Positions 9,151 through 18,346 of a stretch of DNA of 64,000 bases are shown piece after piece. The stretch is from Chryseobacterium antibioticum (lineage in GTDB: Bacteria > Bacteroidota > Bacteroidia > Flavobacteriales > Weeksellaceae), in the NCBI RefSeq assembly GCF_012927325.1, contig NZ_JABBGI010000007.1, positions 62,001-126,000 on the forward strand, given 5' to 3'. The notes below the pieces were generated by a model. It was not told where the DNA came from. It searched no databases and saw only the letters and a program-made list of their open reading frames with translations. A program made the translations under genes and the position numbers. Positions within the stretch are counted from its first letter, which is position 1. The number at the start of each line of letters is the position of its first letter.

Positions 9151-9531
9151 ATGTCAGACGAAAGAGTAAGATATAATGATTCTGATTTACAAGAGTTTAA
9201 AGCGATCATTAAAGAAAAAATAGAAAAAGCAGAAAGGGATTTGCAATTGATCAGAGAAAGTTTCATCAACGACCAGAATAATGGTACCGATGATACTTCC
9301 CCAACATTCAAAGCATTTGAAGAAGGAGCAGAAACGTTAAGCAAGGAACAAAACTCTATTTTGGCAGGACGCCAGGAAAAATTCGTTCGTGATCTTAAAA
9401 ATGCTTTGATCAGAATTGAGAATAAAACCTACGGTGTTTGCAGAGTAACAGGAAAGCTGATTCCTAAAGAAAGATTATTGGCTGTTCCTCATGCTACGTT
9501 AAGCATTGAAGCGAAAAATATGCAGAAATAA
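9151..9531 (+). CDS. TraR/DksA-family protein lacking the zinc cysteines
   Basis: 126 aa. A helical N-terminal half (residues 1-80, coiled-coil type) is followed by the DksA C-terminal signature YGVCRVTGKLIPKERL. The four zinc-ligand positions read C97, T100, S118 and A121, so only one cysteine survives and zinc binding is unlikely. DksA proteins bind the RNA polymerase secondary channel and, with ppGpp, adjust transcription of ribosomal and amino acid genes. The coiled-coil tip acids cannot be assigned with certainty. It lies between ileS and lspA, as often in Bacteroidota, and is preceded by an A-rich leader rather than a Shine-Dalgarno sequence. Confidence 0.85.
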   Translation: MSDERVRYNDSDLQEFKAIIKEKIEKAERDLQLIRESFINDQNNGTDDTSPTFKAFEEGAETLSKEQNSILAGRQEKFVRDLKNALIRIENKTYGVCRVTGKLIPKERLLAVPHATLSIEAKNMQK

Positions 9532-9555
9532 GCCGTAAGGTTTGTAAAAATAATA

Positions 9556-9600
9556 TTGGGTTTATATGGTATTCGTGAATACTTTATAAACCTAATTTTT
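9556..9600 (+). terminator. Terminator-like hairpin after the dksA-like gene
   Basis: A long imperfect inverted repeat (GGGTTTATA...TATAAACC arms, GTATTC/GAATAC inner stem) is followed by ATTTTT. It ends 12 nt before the next ATG, so it could end or attenuate transcription between the dksA-like gene and the small genes ahead of lspA. Confidence 0.6.
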
Positions 9601-9611
9601 AATGTATACCC

Positions 9612-9857
9612 ATGAGCGGAGTATTAATTTTAGGCATCATCGTGGTTGCCGTTTTAGTGTTTGTCAACAGAGTCCGGATCAAAAACAGATTCTTTCCTGA
9701 TCGGCACGGAAACTACACCATCGATGATCAGTTTAATTCTGATAAACGCGAGATAGAAAAAGAAATCGACAGACTTTTGAGTAAGATGGGCAAAAACGGG
9801 ATCAGCGACTTGTCCCCCAAAGACAGGAAGAGACTCGATGAACTGTCCAAAATGTAA
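9612..9857 (+). CDS. Small membrane-anchored protein (DUF6576-like)
   Basis: 81 aa. One N-terminal transmembrane helix (residues 4-20) is followed by a basic stretch and a soluble tail rich in Asp, Lys and Arg. The tail ends in DLSPKDRKRLDELSKM, which resembles the short helical module at the C-terminus of Bacteroidota rhomboid proteins (DUF6576). The function is unknown. It is the first of a tight run (20 nt to the next gene, which overlaps lspA), so co-transcription with lspA is likely. Confidence 0.65.
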   Translation: MSGVLILGIIVVAVLVFVNRVRIKNRFFPDRHGNYTIDDQFNSDKREIEKEIDRLLSKMGKNGISDLSPKDRKRLDELSKM

Positions 9858-9877
9858 AATTTTAAATAGAAAAGAAA

Positions 9878-10063
9878 ATGGAATCTATCATAGTACATCC
9901 TAAAAACCCTATGGAACTGAGTGCACTGAAAAGTGTTTTAAAAGATATGAACATCAGATACGAAAGGGCTCAGACCAAAAATACTTTCCATACAGAAAAA
10001 GTGGCCAAGAAAATTTTCGACAAGAAAAATCCGGAGAAACCTTCTAAACCAAAAGGATTGTAA
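9878..10063 (+). CDS. DUF2683-like small protein
   Basis: 61 aa. The opening ESIIVHPKNPMELSALKSVL resembles the start of DUF2683 proteins of Bacteroidota, which are often antitoxin-like. Here no RelE-type partner is present, and the C-terminus is a Lys/Pro-rich tail. Its stop codon overlaps the lspA start (TAATG), so translation is probably coupled. The role is unknown. Confidence 0.65.
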   Translation: MESIIVHPKNPMELSALKSVLKDMNIRYERAQTKNTFHTEKVAKKIFDKKNPEKPSKPKGL

Positions 10064-10701
10064 TGAAAAAGATCTTAGCTATAACATTTTTAGTATTGTT
10101 AATTGATCAGGCTTCAAAAATTTATATCAAAACCCATTTCAATCTGGATGACAGTGTCACTGTTCTTCCAGGTTTTAAACTAACTTTCGTAGAGAATCCG
10201 GGAATGGCTTACGGGCTTCATTTCGGAGGCATTATCGGGAAATATTTCCTGGTGATCCTGAGGCTTTTCTTAATTGGAGGTATGGTGTATATGTTCAAGA
10301 AATGGCTGAAACAGGGAGCTTCCAATTATCTTTTGATTCCTATGGCTGTTATTTTTGCCGGTGCGATCGGAAATATTATCGATGGTATGTTTTACGGACT
10401 GATCTTCGACAGCGGAACGGTTTATGACCAAAGTATCGACCGATGGATCGGGTACGGCGGAATTTCAAAGTTCGTTCCTGTAGGACAGGGCTATTCTTCT
10501 TTTATGAAAGGCTGCGTAGTAGATATGCTTCACTTTCCTATCGTGGACTGGTATGTTCCTGAAAATATTCCTTTGATCGGTGGCAAACACCTAGAATTCT
10601 TTAAGTATATTTTCAATGTCGCTGATTCCGCCATTACGGTAGGCGCCGCTTTATTATTAATATTCAGAAAAAAAGCTTTCCCGAATGGACTTGAGTTTTA
10701 A
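10063..10701 (+). CDS. lspA: Lipoprotein signal peptidase (signal peptidase II)
   Basis: 212 aa, longer than the roughly 165 aa of E. coli LspA because of inserted loops (around 115-150), as is normal in Bacteroidota. It has four transmembrane segments. The family motifs are FVENPGMAYG (43-52), GNIIDG (103-108), the catalytic Asp in VVDML (D154) and the catalytic Asp in FNVADSAI (D188). It cleaves prolipoprotein signal peptides after lipid attachment at the inner membrane. The many lipoproteins in this window would be its substrates. The ATG overlaps the preceding stop codon. Confidence 0.95.
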   Translation: MKKILAITFLVLLIDQASKIYIKTHFNLDDSVTVLPGFKLTFVENPGMAYGLHFGGIIGKYFLVILRLFLIGGMVYMFKKWLKQGASNYLLIPMAVIFAGAIGNIIDGMFYGLIFDSGTVYDQSIDRWIGYGGISKFVPVGQGYSSFMKGCVVDMLHFPIVDWYVPENIPLIGGKHLEFFKYIFNVADSAITVGAALLLIFRKKAFPNGLEF

Positions 10702-10716
10702 AAAACAGTATTCCGG

Positions 10717-11361
10717 ATGAAAAAAGTAATCAAAAATATTTTAAAAATTTTCCTGCTGCTTCTTGCGACAGGAATTATTTTTATAGCCTGGGCCAATTAC
10801 AGCATCAGAAAAGAAAGCAGTGCCTTTGTTTCTTACAAAATTTCTGATGTACCGGAAACCAAGGTCGCTTTGCTGCTTGGAACCGGAAAAACGTTAAGCA
10901 ATGGAATGCCCAATGCTTATTTCTATAACAGAATACAGGCCGCTATAGATCTTTATAAAAGCGGAAAAATAAAATACATCATTGTAAGTGGGGACAACAG
11001 TACCAAAGATTATAATGAACCGGAAGATATGCAACTAGCTTTGATGAAGTACGGTATTCCTGAAGACAGAATCGTGATGGACCATGCCGGATTCCGGACC
11101 CTGGATTCTGTCGTCAGAGCTAAGGATATCTTTGGACAGAATAAACTGGTGATTATTTCGCAGAAATTTCACAATGAAAGAGCCATTTTTCTCGCCAGAA
11201 AGAATGGAATGGAAGCCTTCGGATATAATGCCAATGATGTGAATAAATACGCCGGATTAAAAACGAATCTGAGAGAATATCTGGCGAAGACTAAAGTTTA
11301 CTGGGACCTGCTTTTCGGAGTACAGCCGAAGTTCGGAGGAGAAAAGATTGAAATAAAATAA
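10717..11361 (+). CDS. SanA/YdcF family (DUF218) membrane protein
   Basis: 214 aa. One N-terminal transmembrane helix (about 8-26) is followed by a DUF218/ElyC-SanA-YdcF domain with LLLGTGKTLSNG, the NRIQAAIDLYKSGKIKYIIVSG block, and the later ISQKFHNERAIFLAR. E. coli SanA affects envelope permeability to vancomycin, but the biochemical activity of the family is not settled. It starts 15 nt after lspA and belongs to the same run of genes. Periplasmic exposure of the domain is inferred from the single anchor. Confidence 0.85.
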   Translation: MKKVIKNILKIFLLLLATGIIFIAWANYSIRKESSAFVSYKISDVPETKVALLLGTGKTLSNGMPNAYFYNRIQAAIDLYKSGKIKYIIVSGDNSTKDYNEPEDMQLALMKYGIPEDRIVMDHAGFRTLDSVVRAKDIFGQNKLVIISQKFHNERAIFLARKNGMEAFGYNANDVNKYAGLKTNLREYLAKTKVYWDLLFGVQPKFGGEKIEIK

Positions 11362-11392
11362 TTGTATTACTTTAAAGTCCTAAATTGGAGCT

Positions 11393-12553
11393 ATGTTAAA
11401 ATTCTATTCTACATTTCTCACATTCGTCCTTTTGTTCACGCTTTCCTGTAAAGAAGAACAGAAAAAAAGTGACGAATATACAGATCTGCTGCTGGGAATC
11501 CCTCAGGCTCAGATAGATTCCATCAGAAAGGCGGAAGATAGTAAACAGGTTTTTTTGAAAAAGGCCTCTTACGAGATTGATTCTGCCAACTCGGTTGAGC
11601 TGATGGTTCCTGTCAGCAATTACATCACAGAGCATTCATATTCCACTTCTAATATACATCTGACGGATCCTCAAAACGTTTCAGAAACAAATAATGACTT
11701 TGCAGGAGTAAGTATACAAAACGACTTTACGAACAACAATTCTGGTGAAGATGTACTGATTGGAAAGTCTGATAATCCTGATATTTTCCCGGTTTCTGAC
11801 ATCAAAAAATTTAATGAACCTGAAAAAATCCTTCATGAGGATAAAAATTCGCTGCTTTACATCGATTCTTTCGGGCACAAGAAACTGTATTACAGACAAT
11901 ATGTGCCTGCAAGCAAAACGTATTATCTGTACGTAGCGGAAGTTCCTAAATATGATAGTGAAAAGCTTCAGTATGCTTCGTTGTTTTCGATATACAACAA
12001 AGCAAAACATTTGCTCTCATTCGATAAGGAAGCTCAGCCGGAAAATTTAATATGGGAAAAGGTAAAACCAAGTATTTCTGAAGTTGAACTGAAAAATTAC
12101 AGTACTTACTACAACTCGCTTCAGAAAGAACTGAAATTTTTTCTAAAGGATAATGACAGTGTAGAAATTAAAAAGGATCATTTTGATCTTTATCTCTACC
12201 GGGATAAAGGACACAGTCAGAAAGCATTTGATCAGACGACCGCTATCGCTGATTCTAACTTTTCAGGACTCTTTGAAGACCTTCCGTTTGAAAACCGGCT
12301 GAGATCCGGATATTTCAGTGGCAAATATGACAGGGAAGATACCTTTACATTTATTAAAAAACTGAGCAGCACCAGTATTCTGGTAAGTGCAAAAGAGGAT
12401 AACGGATATATAAATGACAATACCGGATATTTTATCATCAGTTCCATAAAAACACCAAAAGGTCAGTTTTACCTTATCAGCAGAACCAACAGAGACGGTA
12501 ATGATGTGACTGCTTTAATGAATGATTACTTCAGTAAACATTTAAAAATCTAA
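11393..12553 (+). CDS. Lipoprotein of unknown function
   Basis: 386 aa. The signal peptide ends in a lipobox (FTLSC), so the mature protein should carry a lipid at Cys19. The following 150 residues are polar and low in complexity, rich in Asp, Ser and Asn. The second half has Tyr-rich beta-type segments. I recognise no domain. It shares its direction and a 2-nt gap with the next lipoprotein gene, so the two probably form an operon. Confidence 0.7.
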   Translation: MLKFYSTFLTFVLLFTLSCKEEQKKSDEYTDLLLGIPQAQIDSIRKAEDSKQVFLKKASYEIDSANSVELMVPVSNYITEHSYSTSNIHLTDPQNVSETNNDFAGVSIQNDFTNNNSGEDVLIGKSDNPDIFPVSDIKKFNEPEKILHEDKNSLLYIDSFGHKKLYYRQYVPASKTYYLYVAEVPKYDSEKLQYASLFSIYNKAKHLLSFDKEAQPENLIWEKVKPSISEVELKNYSTYYNSLQKELKFFLKDNDSVEIKKDHFDLYLYRDKGHSQKAFDQTTAIADSNFSGLFEDLPFENRLRSGYFSGKYDREDTFTFIKKLSSTSILVSAKEDNGYINDNTGYFIISSIKTPKGQFYLISRTNRDGNDVTALMNDYFSKHLKI

Positions 12554-12555
12554 TT

Positions 12556-13107
12556 ATGAAGCCACTATCTCTTATTATATTATGCTCATTTTTTATTCTT
12601 TCCTGCAATCCTGTAGGTGAAAAAACAACAGAAGAAGCACCTGTGGATATGCAACTGGTTAACACTATTGATGGTTTAGACCTGAAAAAGGGAGATGTTA
12701 TCGTAGTCTGGAGTAAGCTGGATGCTTCTTTTATCAAAAACGGGGTTCTTCCATCCTTTGATTTCATCTATAATCTCAGTCTGAACGGGAATACAGTAGA
12801 GAATTCTTCTGTCCTGATGTTCGCTGACAAAAAGCACATCATCAATTCCACTTACAAAAAACAAAAAGAAGACGAGAACGAGGAAAAAGATGCTCCGGAA
12901 CAGACCTCTGAGTATGGAGATGAATCTGACAGCACAAAAGTAGAAAAAGAGAAAGAAGTATCTGCTTCCTGGGAATTCGAACAAAAAGTAATAGAAATCC
13001 CGATAAAAAAAGACGGAAAATACACCCTCGACTATAAAGTAAAAGCTAAGAATGCAGAAAGCGACAGCATGTTTAACAAAGCATCTATTGTGATCAGAAA
13101 GAAATAG
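12556..13107 (+). CDS. Small lipoprotein of unknown function
   Basis: 183 aa. A signal peptide ends in the lipobox FILSC. A beta-type domain (residues 35-100) precedes a highly charged Glu/Lys/Asp linker at about 100-135. A final beta hairpin follows, with KDGKYTLDYKVKAKNAESDS. No family was recognised. It begins 2 nt after the previous lipoprotein, suggesting a shared transcript and perhaps a shared complex at the outer membrane. Confidence 0.65.
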   Translation: MKPLSLIILCSFFILSCNPVGEKTTEEAPVDMQLVNTIDGLDLKKGDVIVVWSKLDASFIKNGVLPSFDFIYNLSLNGNTVENSSVLMFADKKHIINSTYKKQKEDENEEKDAPEQTSEYGDESDSTKVEKEKEVSASWEFEQKVIEIPIKKDGKYTLDYKVKAKNAESDSMFNKASIVIRKK

Positions 13108-13110
13108 TTC

Positions 13111-14463
13111 TTATTTTTTGGTATTCAAAGCCTGATAAGCGATATAGTAAATTCCATAAAAGACTATAACAGTGAGCACAAGTGCAATAGAAAAGGTATG
13201 TTTAAAAAGATCCAAAACATAATCCTTGAAAACAAACTCCTGTGCATAGACCCCATTATAGAAAGGATAAACTTTGATCACCGTAACCACAGCTCCCAGG
13301 ATAATCGGAAAAAGCCATGTGAATTTTTTAATATAGCCCACCACCCAAAAAGCAGTAATATAAATTACGCACATCAGAATATCATCCACTTTCTTTTCCA
13401 GCAGCCCATTTCTGAACTGAAATATAACAAGAAGGGAAATAATGGCCAGATGTATTTTTTTAGCTTTCTCCAGGTTGGAAGGTGCCAGGAATTTAATTTT
13501 ATCATCAAACCTTATCATCAGAAGAGCGATAATATTGATCAATGGAACCCAAACTGAAGCGCCCGCAACACCGTAATATTTCTGTTTTAAAAGACTTCTT
13601 TCTTTGATCAGCTGTCCTGTAAATCTTGTACAGATGACAAAAAACACAACCAGTACGGTCATATTCATCCATCCTGAGAGGGTAAGATCTTTCCCGAAAA
13701 AGTCTAATTCCAGAGAAAATGCACTTTCCAGAAGCCCTCCGAATGAAAATATAATACAACTGATCACAATGAGTACAGCAGGTCCAAAGTAATCATTGGC
13801 GGTCTGCAGTGCATTCTTTGAAAATGTATACAGATTTTCACGCTGAGCCAAACAGGCTGTCAAAAATAAAAATGCTCCCAAATAAGCAACACTCTTTATG
13901 CTGGAAAGGGTATAATAGATGAGATTGACAATAAATTCCGTAGATTTTGAATTATAAGACGCAGACCCGATTACTTTTTCAATAAGCCCCAGATCTGTAT
14001 TATATAAAGTAAAAAGCCCCATATTCAACAGAAATACCTTTAATAAAGGATGTTTAATATGAATTTCTTCTTCCACCAGGTAACGTTTGGAAATCATAAA
14101 GGTAGCCAGAAACTGTATGATCAGATAGGTCCATGTTCTCAGGGTATCAGAATTAATAGTCTCTTCGAACGGAACATAATAATCCACCATATTCCGGATC
14201 TCCTTCATAAAAAAGAAGAACACAAGCAGGAAAGGAAGTATCATCAAAACAGACTTCCAGCGTCTGTTGATCAGGAAATACCAAAGGAAGAACAGGCTGC
14301 TTAAAGCATAAGAAAGATCATCCAAAACTTTAGACAGCGTATTATCCTTTTCGGGATAAAAATAATTGCCTGCAAAATCCAGGACGATGTAGATCAGCAG
14401 TAAAATCCACAGGCTTTTTATGGCTTTGAATAGCTTTGGAGACAAAAAATGGTTATTTCCCAT
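13111..14463 (-). CDS. Polytopic membrane protein of unknown function
   Basis: 450 aa with about ten to twelve hydrophobic helices across the whole length and short polar loops. A central loop (around 270-300) is basic. There are no transporter or enzyme motifs that I recognise. It converges on the lipoprotein pair with only 3 nt between the stop codons, and faces away from trpS. Inner-membrane location is clear; the job is not. Confidence 0.7.
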   Translation of the reverse strand: MGNNHFLSPKLFKAIKSLWILLLIYIVLDFAGNYFYPEKDNTLSKVLDDLSYALSSLFFLWYFLINRRWKSVLMILPFLLVFFFFMKEIRNMVDYYVPFEETINSDTLRTWTYLIIQFLATFMISKRYLVEEEIHIKHPLLKVFLLNMGLFTLYNTDLGLIEKVIGSASYNSKSTEFIVNLIYYTLSSIKSVAYLGAFLFLTACLAQRENLYTFSKNALQTANDYFGPAVLIVISCIIFSFGGLLESAFSLELDFFGKDLTLSGWMNMTVLVVFFVICTRFTGQLIKERSLLKQKYYGVAGASVWVPLINIIALLMIRFDDKIKFLAPSNLEKAKKIHLAIISLLVIFQFRNGLLEKKVDDILMCVIYITAFWVVGYIKKFTWLFPIILGAVVTVIKVYPFYNGVYAQEFVFKDYVLDLFKHTFSIALVLTVIVFYGIYYIAYQALNTKK

Positions 14464-14603
14464 ATGGATGAGGTGGTTTCTACAAATATAATTTAAAAAC
14501 TGTTACTGAGCACCTTAAATCAGCCCCCATTAAAAAGGATTTGCCAGCCATCGCAATCTTTCCTATTTTTGTTCTTTATTTTTAAACTTAATAATTTAAA
14601 CAA

Positions 14604-15572
14604 ATGTCAAGAATTCTTACCGGCATTCAAGCCACCGGAACACCCCATCTTGGAAATCTCCTTGGGGCGATCATTCCTGCTATTGAACTTTCCAAGCAGG
14701 AAGGAAATGAATCATTTTTATTCATCGCGAATCTTCATTCTCTTACCCAGATTAAAGATGCGAAGGTTTTAAAACAGAATACCTACGAGATCGCTGCGGC
14801 TTGGCTTGCTTGTGGGCTGGATACAGAAAAAACATATTTTTACAGACAGAGTGACATCCCTGAAACCTGTGAACTTTCTTGGCATTTATCATGTTTTTTT
14901 CCTTATCAAAGACTAACGCTTGCCCATTCTTTTAAAGATAAGGCAGACCGACTTCAGGACGTAAATGCCGGACTGTTTACCTATCCTATTCTGATGGCTG
15001 CAGATATTTTACTGTATGATGCAGAGATCGTTCCTGTAGGAAAGGATCAGCTTCAGCATTTGGAAATTGCCCGTGATGTAGCATCAAGGTTCAACAACCA
15101 GATGGGAGAAGTGTTTGTACTGCCTCAGTCTGAGCTGCAGGAGGACACGAAATATGTTCCCGGAACAGATGGCCGTAAAATGTCTAAATCCATGGGAAAT
15201 ATCATTAATATTTTCTTACCTGAAAAGGAACTGAAAAAGCAAGTGATGAGTGTGGAAACCGATTCTAAAGCTTTGGAAGAGCCGAAAGATCCTGAAACCG
15301 ATAAGGTTTTTGCCATCTACGAACTGATTGCCACTCCCGAACAAACGGAGGAATTAAGAGCGAAATACCTGGCCGGAAACTTCGGGTACGGACATGCCAA
15401 ATTAGAACTGTTAAATCTTATTTTAACCCGTTTTGCAAAGGAAAGAGAAATGTTCACTTATTATATGAATAACCTCGACGAGCTGGAAGCTAAACTTCAG
15501 GAAGGAGCCGCAAAAACGAGAGTGGTTGCCACAGAAACCATTAAAAGAGTAAGAGCAAGCTTAGGAATTTAA
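14604..15572 (+). CDS. trpS: Tryptophanyl-tRNA synthetase
   Basis: 322 aa, the normal bacterial length. The class I signatures are GIQATGTPHLGNLLGA near the N-terminus (HLGN in place of HIGH) and KMSKSMGN near residue 195. MAADILLYDAEIVPVGKDQ forms the tryptophan pocket. The ATG at 14604 places the HIGH-type motif at residue 15, as expected. It is a single gene between a divergent membrane-protein gene and a bidirectional terminator. Confidence 0.97.
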   Translation: MSRILTGIQATGTPHLGNLLGAIIPAIELSKQEGNESFLFIANLHSLTQIKDAKVLKQNTYEIAAAWLACGLDTEKTYFYRQSDIPETCELSWHLSCFFPYQRLTLAHSFKDKADRLQDVNAGLFTYPILMAADILLYDAEIVPVGKDQLQHLEIARDVASRFNNQMGEVFVLPQSELQEDTKYVPGTDGRKMSKSMGNIINIFLPEKELKKQVMSVETDSKALEEPKDPETDKVFAIYELIATPEQTEELRAKYLAGNFGYGHAKLELLNLILTRFAKEREMFTYYMNNLDELEAKLQEGAAKTRVVATETIKRVRASLGI

Positions 15573-15591
15573 TATTCTTTTCCAATCATAT

Positions 15592-15622
15592 GAAAGCCTT
15601 TCAGTTTTGAAAGGCTTTTTTT
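15592..15622. terminator. Bidirectional terminator between trpS and the kinase gene
   Basis: The arms AAAGCCTTTCA and TGAAAGGCTTT form a perfect 11-bp stem with a 4-nt loop followed by a T-run. The hairpin ends at the stop codon of the convergent kinase gene. Confidence 0.9.
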
Positions 15623-16895
15623 ATTTTGAAAGAATAAAGCAATGCATCCTATCTTCGAACTCATATACAATGTCCCATCCCGGATATTGTTTTATGATAG
15701 TCCTGATAATAGAAAGTCCAAGACCGGTAGAGTTGTGATCTGCCCCCTGTTTGTAAAAACGGTTGAAGATCTGTGTTTTGTCTAGCGGAATACCACTGCC
15801 CCTATTCTGGAAGATCAGTTTGTTATCTTCTATGATGATATTAACATTTCCTTCCTGATTATTATACTTTATCGCATTTTTAAGCAGGTTAGAAAGCAGG
15901 ATACCGGCAAGATCAGGATTAAAATCTCCACCAAAGAACCCTTTCTCCACGATCTGGACCTGAATCTTTTTAAACTCAATAAAATCGTCATAGCTTTTAA
16001 CCAGCTCGGAAATCATTTCGTTGAAATCAACTTTTGAGGTTTTATTAAACTGACTGTTCTCTATTTTTGAGAGCATAAGCAGAGATTTATTCAGTCCCGC
16101 CATTCTCCTCAGGTCTCCTTTTAATTCTGAAATAAAATTCAGATTTTTCTTATCAAGATCTTCATTCTGGATCACCAGATCGATCTTATTGATCATAATA
16201 GCCAGTGGCGTCTGAAGTTCGTGCGAAGCGTTTTCAATGAACTGTTTCTGCTGATGGAACACAAGCTCATTACGCTCAATCATTTCCTCTATTTCTACAT
16301 TCAGTTCTTCAAATTCTTTGATGGAATAGTTTTGAGGATCCTCCAGAGAAGAAACCCCGAACTGGAATTTTTTAAGCTTATCTAAAATCGTATAGAAAGG
16401 GCGCATCGCCTTATTTAGCATATAGCCATTCACGGCCAGAATACTTATCACAAGCAGAATGTACAAAACAATCAAAGCTGTGGTCAGGTCATAGACCAAT
16501 TCATCCTGCTCTACCGTAGACGTTCGTATTTCGAGTCTTTGACGTTTTCCAAACTGATCTATAAAATCAGTCTCAAGTACCCGGTAAGGCTGGTCTTTAT
16601 CGTCGTACTCCATGTAAAACATCTTGTTATACATTCTGTTCTTATCCTTGTACTCAGATTCCGAAATAGGCTTGATCTTAAATTCATTAAATCCAAAATC
16701 CGCACTGTTCAATAATTCAGGATCGTAATACACGGCTTTAATGATCTGTATCTTTCTGTCTTTCAGCCCGTCATCTACATTATCATACACTTCATCCAGA
16801 ATATAGGCATAAAAGAGCGCCGCCCAGACTGCAATGATCAGCAGCAGGATCGCGATCATGTATTTGATGGTGTAGTATTTTAACGAGACTTTCAT
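15621..16895 (-). CDS. Sensor histidine kinase
   Basis: 424 aa. Two transmembrane helices (about 11-31 and 136-158) bracket a roughly 100-residue periplasmic sensor region. The HisKA box has the phosphorylated His at 225 (ENASHELQTPLA). The N box (NLLKNAIKYN) and G boxes (STGLGLSIIRTI) form the ATP-binding domain. It should autophosphorylate and pass phosphate to the response regulator encoded immediately upstream. The regulator's last base and the kinase's first base share position 16895, so translation is coupled. The signal is unknown. Confidence 0.9.
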   Translation of the reverse strand: MKVSLKYYTIKYMIAILLLIIAVWAALFYAYILDEVYDNVDDGLKDRKIQIIKAVYYDPELLNSADFGFNEFKIKPISESEYKDKNRMYNKMFYMEYDDKDQPYRVLETDFIDQFGKRQRLEIRTSTVEQDELVYDLTTALIVLYILLVISILAVNGYMLNKAMRPFYTILDKLKKFQFGVSSLEDPQNYSIKEFEELNVEIEEMIERNELVFHQQKQFIENASHELQTPLAIMINKIDLVIQNEDLDKKNLNFISELKGDLRRMAGLNKSLLMLSKIENSQFNKTSKVDFNEMISELVKSYDDFIEFKKIQVQIVEKGFFGGDFNPDLAGILLSNLLKNAIKYNNQEGNVNIIIEDNKLIFQNRGSGIPLDKTQIFNRFYKQGADHNSTGLGLSIIRTIIKQYPGWDIVYEFEDRMHCFILSK

Positions 16896-17566
16896 CAGAC
16901 AAATTTATAACCTATTCCGTAAACAGCCTGAAAATCGGCTTCCGCATTGAGGTTTTTAAGTTTTTTACGAAGATTTTTAATCTGAGAATAGATAAAATCC
17001 AGACTGTCTGCCTGATCTATATAATCTCCCCAGATCGCCTCCGCTAAAGTAGTTTTCTGCAACGTTTTTTCCGGATGGATGACAAAATAGTACAGAAGAT
17101 CATATTCTTTACGATTAAGGATCAGATCTTCATTCCCTACTTTCACCGTTCTGTTTTCCGGATCAATGCTGATATTTTTATAGGTGATCGTATTTTCCCC
17201 ATCCTGATTCTTTCTTCTGATCACCGATCGGATCCTCGCCATCAGTTCTGCAAGGTGGAAAGGTTTTGCCAGATAATCATCTGCACCGATCTCCAATCCG
17301 GCCACTTTATCATCTACTGAATCTTTAGCCGATAAAATGATCACTGGGTCTTTTTTATGCAGCTTCTTGATCTCTCTCAGCAGATCAATCCCGTTTCCGT
17401 CCGGCAGCATAATATCCAGAAGAATACAGTCGTATTCATATGAAATGATCTTTTCAAGCCCGGCACTGTAGGTCAGCGCAAATTCCACAATAAAATGCTC
17501 CGCTTCCAGAAAAGCCTGGACAGTGTCTTTCAGTTCCGGTTCATCTTCTACAATTAATATCTTCAT
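16895..17566 (-). CDS. OmpR/PhoB-type response regulator
   Basis: 224 aa from the ATG at 17566 (MKILIVEDEP). An upstream TTG would add eight unlikely residues. The receiver domain has the acidic pocket VEDE and the phosphoacceptor D51 in LLDIMLPDG. The C-terminal winged helix has LNRKEYDLLYYFV and IYSQIKNLRKKL. It acts as a DNA-binding transcription factor controlled by the kinase gene that overlaps it. The PepSY-like gene 200 nt upstream on the same strand is a plausible target, as in other Bacteroidota systems. Confidence 0.92.
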   Translation of the reverse strand: MKILIVEDEPELKDTVQAFLEAEHFIVEFALTYSAGLEKIISYEYDCILLDIMLPDGNGIDLLREIKKLHKKDPVIILSAKDSVDDKVAGLEIGADDYLAKPFHLAELMARIRSVIRRKNQDGENTITYKNISIDPENRTVKVGNEDLILNRKEYDLLYYFVIHPEKTLQKTTLAEAIWGDYIDQADSLDFIYSQIKNLRKKLKNLNAEADFQAVYGIGYKFV

Positions 17567-17767
17567 CCTTCCAGTATTAGCTTCTATCAAATATATGAAA
17601 ATAGAGAGGAAGATGGGAGGATCGAAGTTTGAAGTTATTTCCGGACGACTGATATCTTCCGTCCGTTTTTTACTCTATGAATTGAATATTCATCCATTCA
17701 TAACTGCGGCTTAAAAACTCCCATCCTCCAGCTTTCCTCTTCCTTCAGGTATATTTTTTCACGTGAA

Positions 17768-18217
17768 TTAATCATCAATTCTTTTGAAATTTCCTTTTTT
17801 GTCAAATTCAAGATCCAGTCCGTTAGAAAGTTCGGCTTTATAAGACCATCTTTCTTTTTCTATCTTCATGATATAGGTGTTTGGGAAATTCTTAGCGGCG
17901 TAGTTTCTGATTGATGCTGGAATAAATCCATAAGGCAGTTTCTGGTGTTTCCCATCCACTTCTTTCCAGTTTCCGTTGCTGTCGAACTCTACTTTCATCC
18001 CGTTGGCCAGATACACCTGGTATTCGTCAACGCCATAGATCTCTCTGTCTTCAATAGCCGATCCTACCGTAATACCTTTAAAATGAGTGACAAGGAAATT
18101 CTTAGCTGTTTTAGGCAATTGGTTTGCGTTGATCGCTTTGTCCTGTGCAAAAATAAATCCGCCTGCCATTAAAAAGATGAAAACAAGCGCTCCGGTGATT
18201 TTTCTAAAATTTTTCAT
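17768..18217 (-). CDS. Periplasmic PepSY-like (DUF2874) protein
   Basis: 149 aa. A signal peptide (cleavage near IFAQ) is followed by two similar units. Each has a helix (LPKTAKNFLVTHF; IPASIRNYAAKNF) and a beta hairpin ending in VEFDSNGNW or LEFDKKGNF. This is the layout of the beta-lactamase-inhibitor-like PepSY family (DUF2874). Such proteins are often encoded beside two-component systems in Bacteroidota, as here. A role in envelope stress sensing is inference from that context. Confidence 0.8.
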   Translation of the reverse strand: MKNFRKITGALVFIFLMAGGFIFAQDKAINANQLPKTAKNFLVTHFKGITVGSAIEDREIYGVDEYQVYLANGMKVEFDSNGNWKEVDGKHQKLPYGFIPASIRNYAAKNFPNTYIMKIEKERWSYKAELSNGLDLEFDKKGNFKRIDD

Positions 18218-18346
18218 AATATTAAATTTTTTCTGTCTTTATGATGAAGCAAAGGTCAGAATCAATTTAGGAAAGAATTAGGAAAAGCGGAATGGGGAAG
18301 AAAATAAAGTAATTAAAAATGAAAAGTGAAGAATGAAAAATATTTA

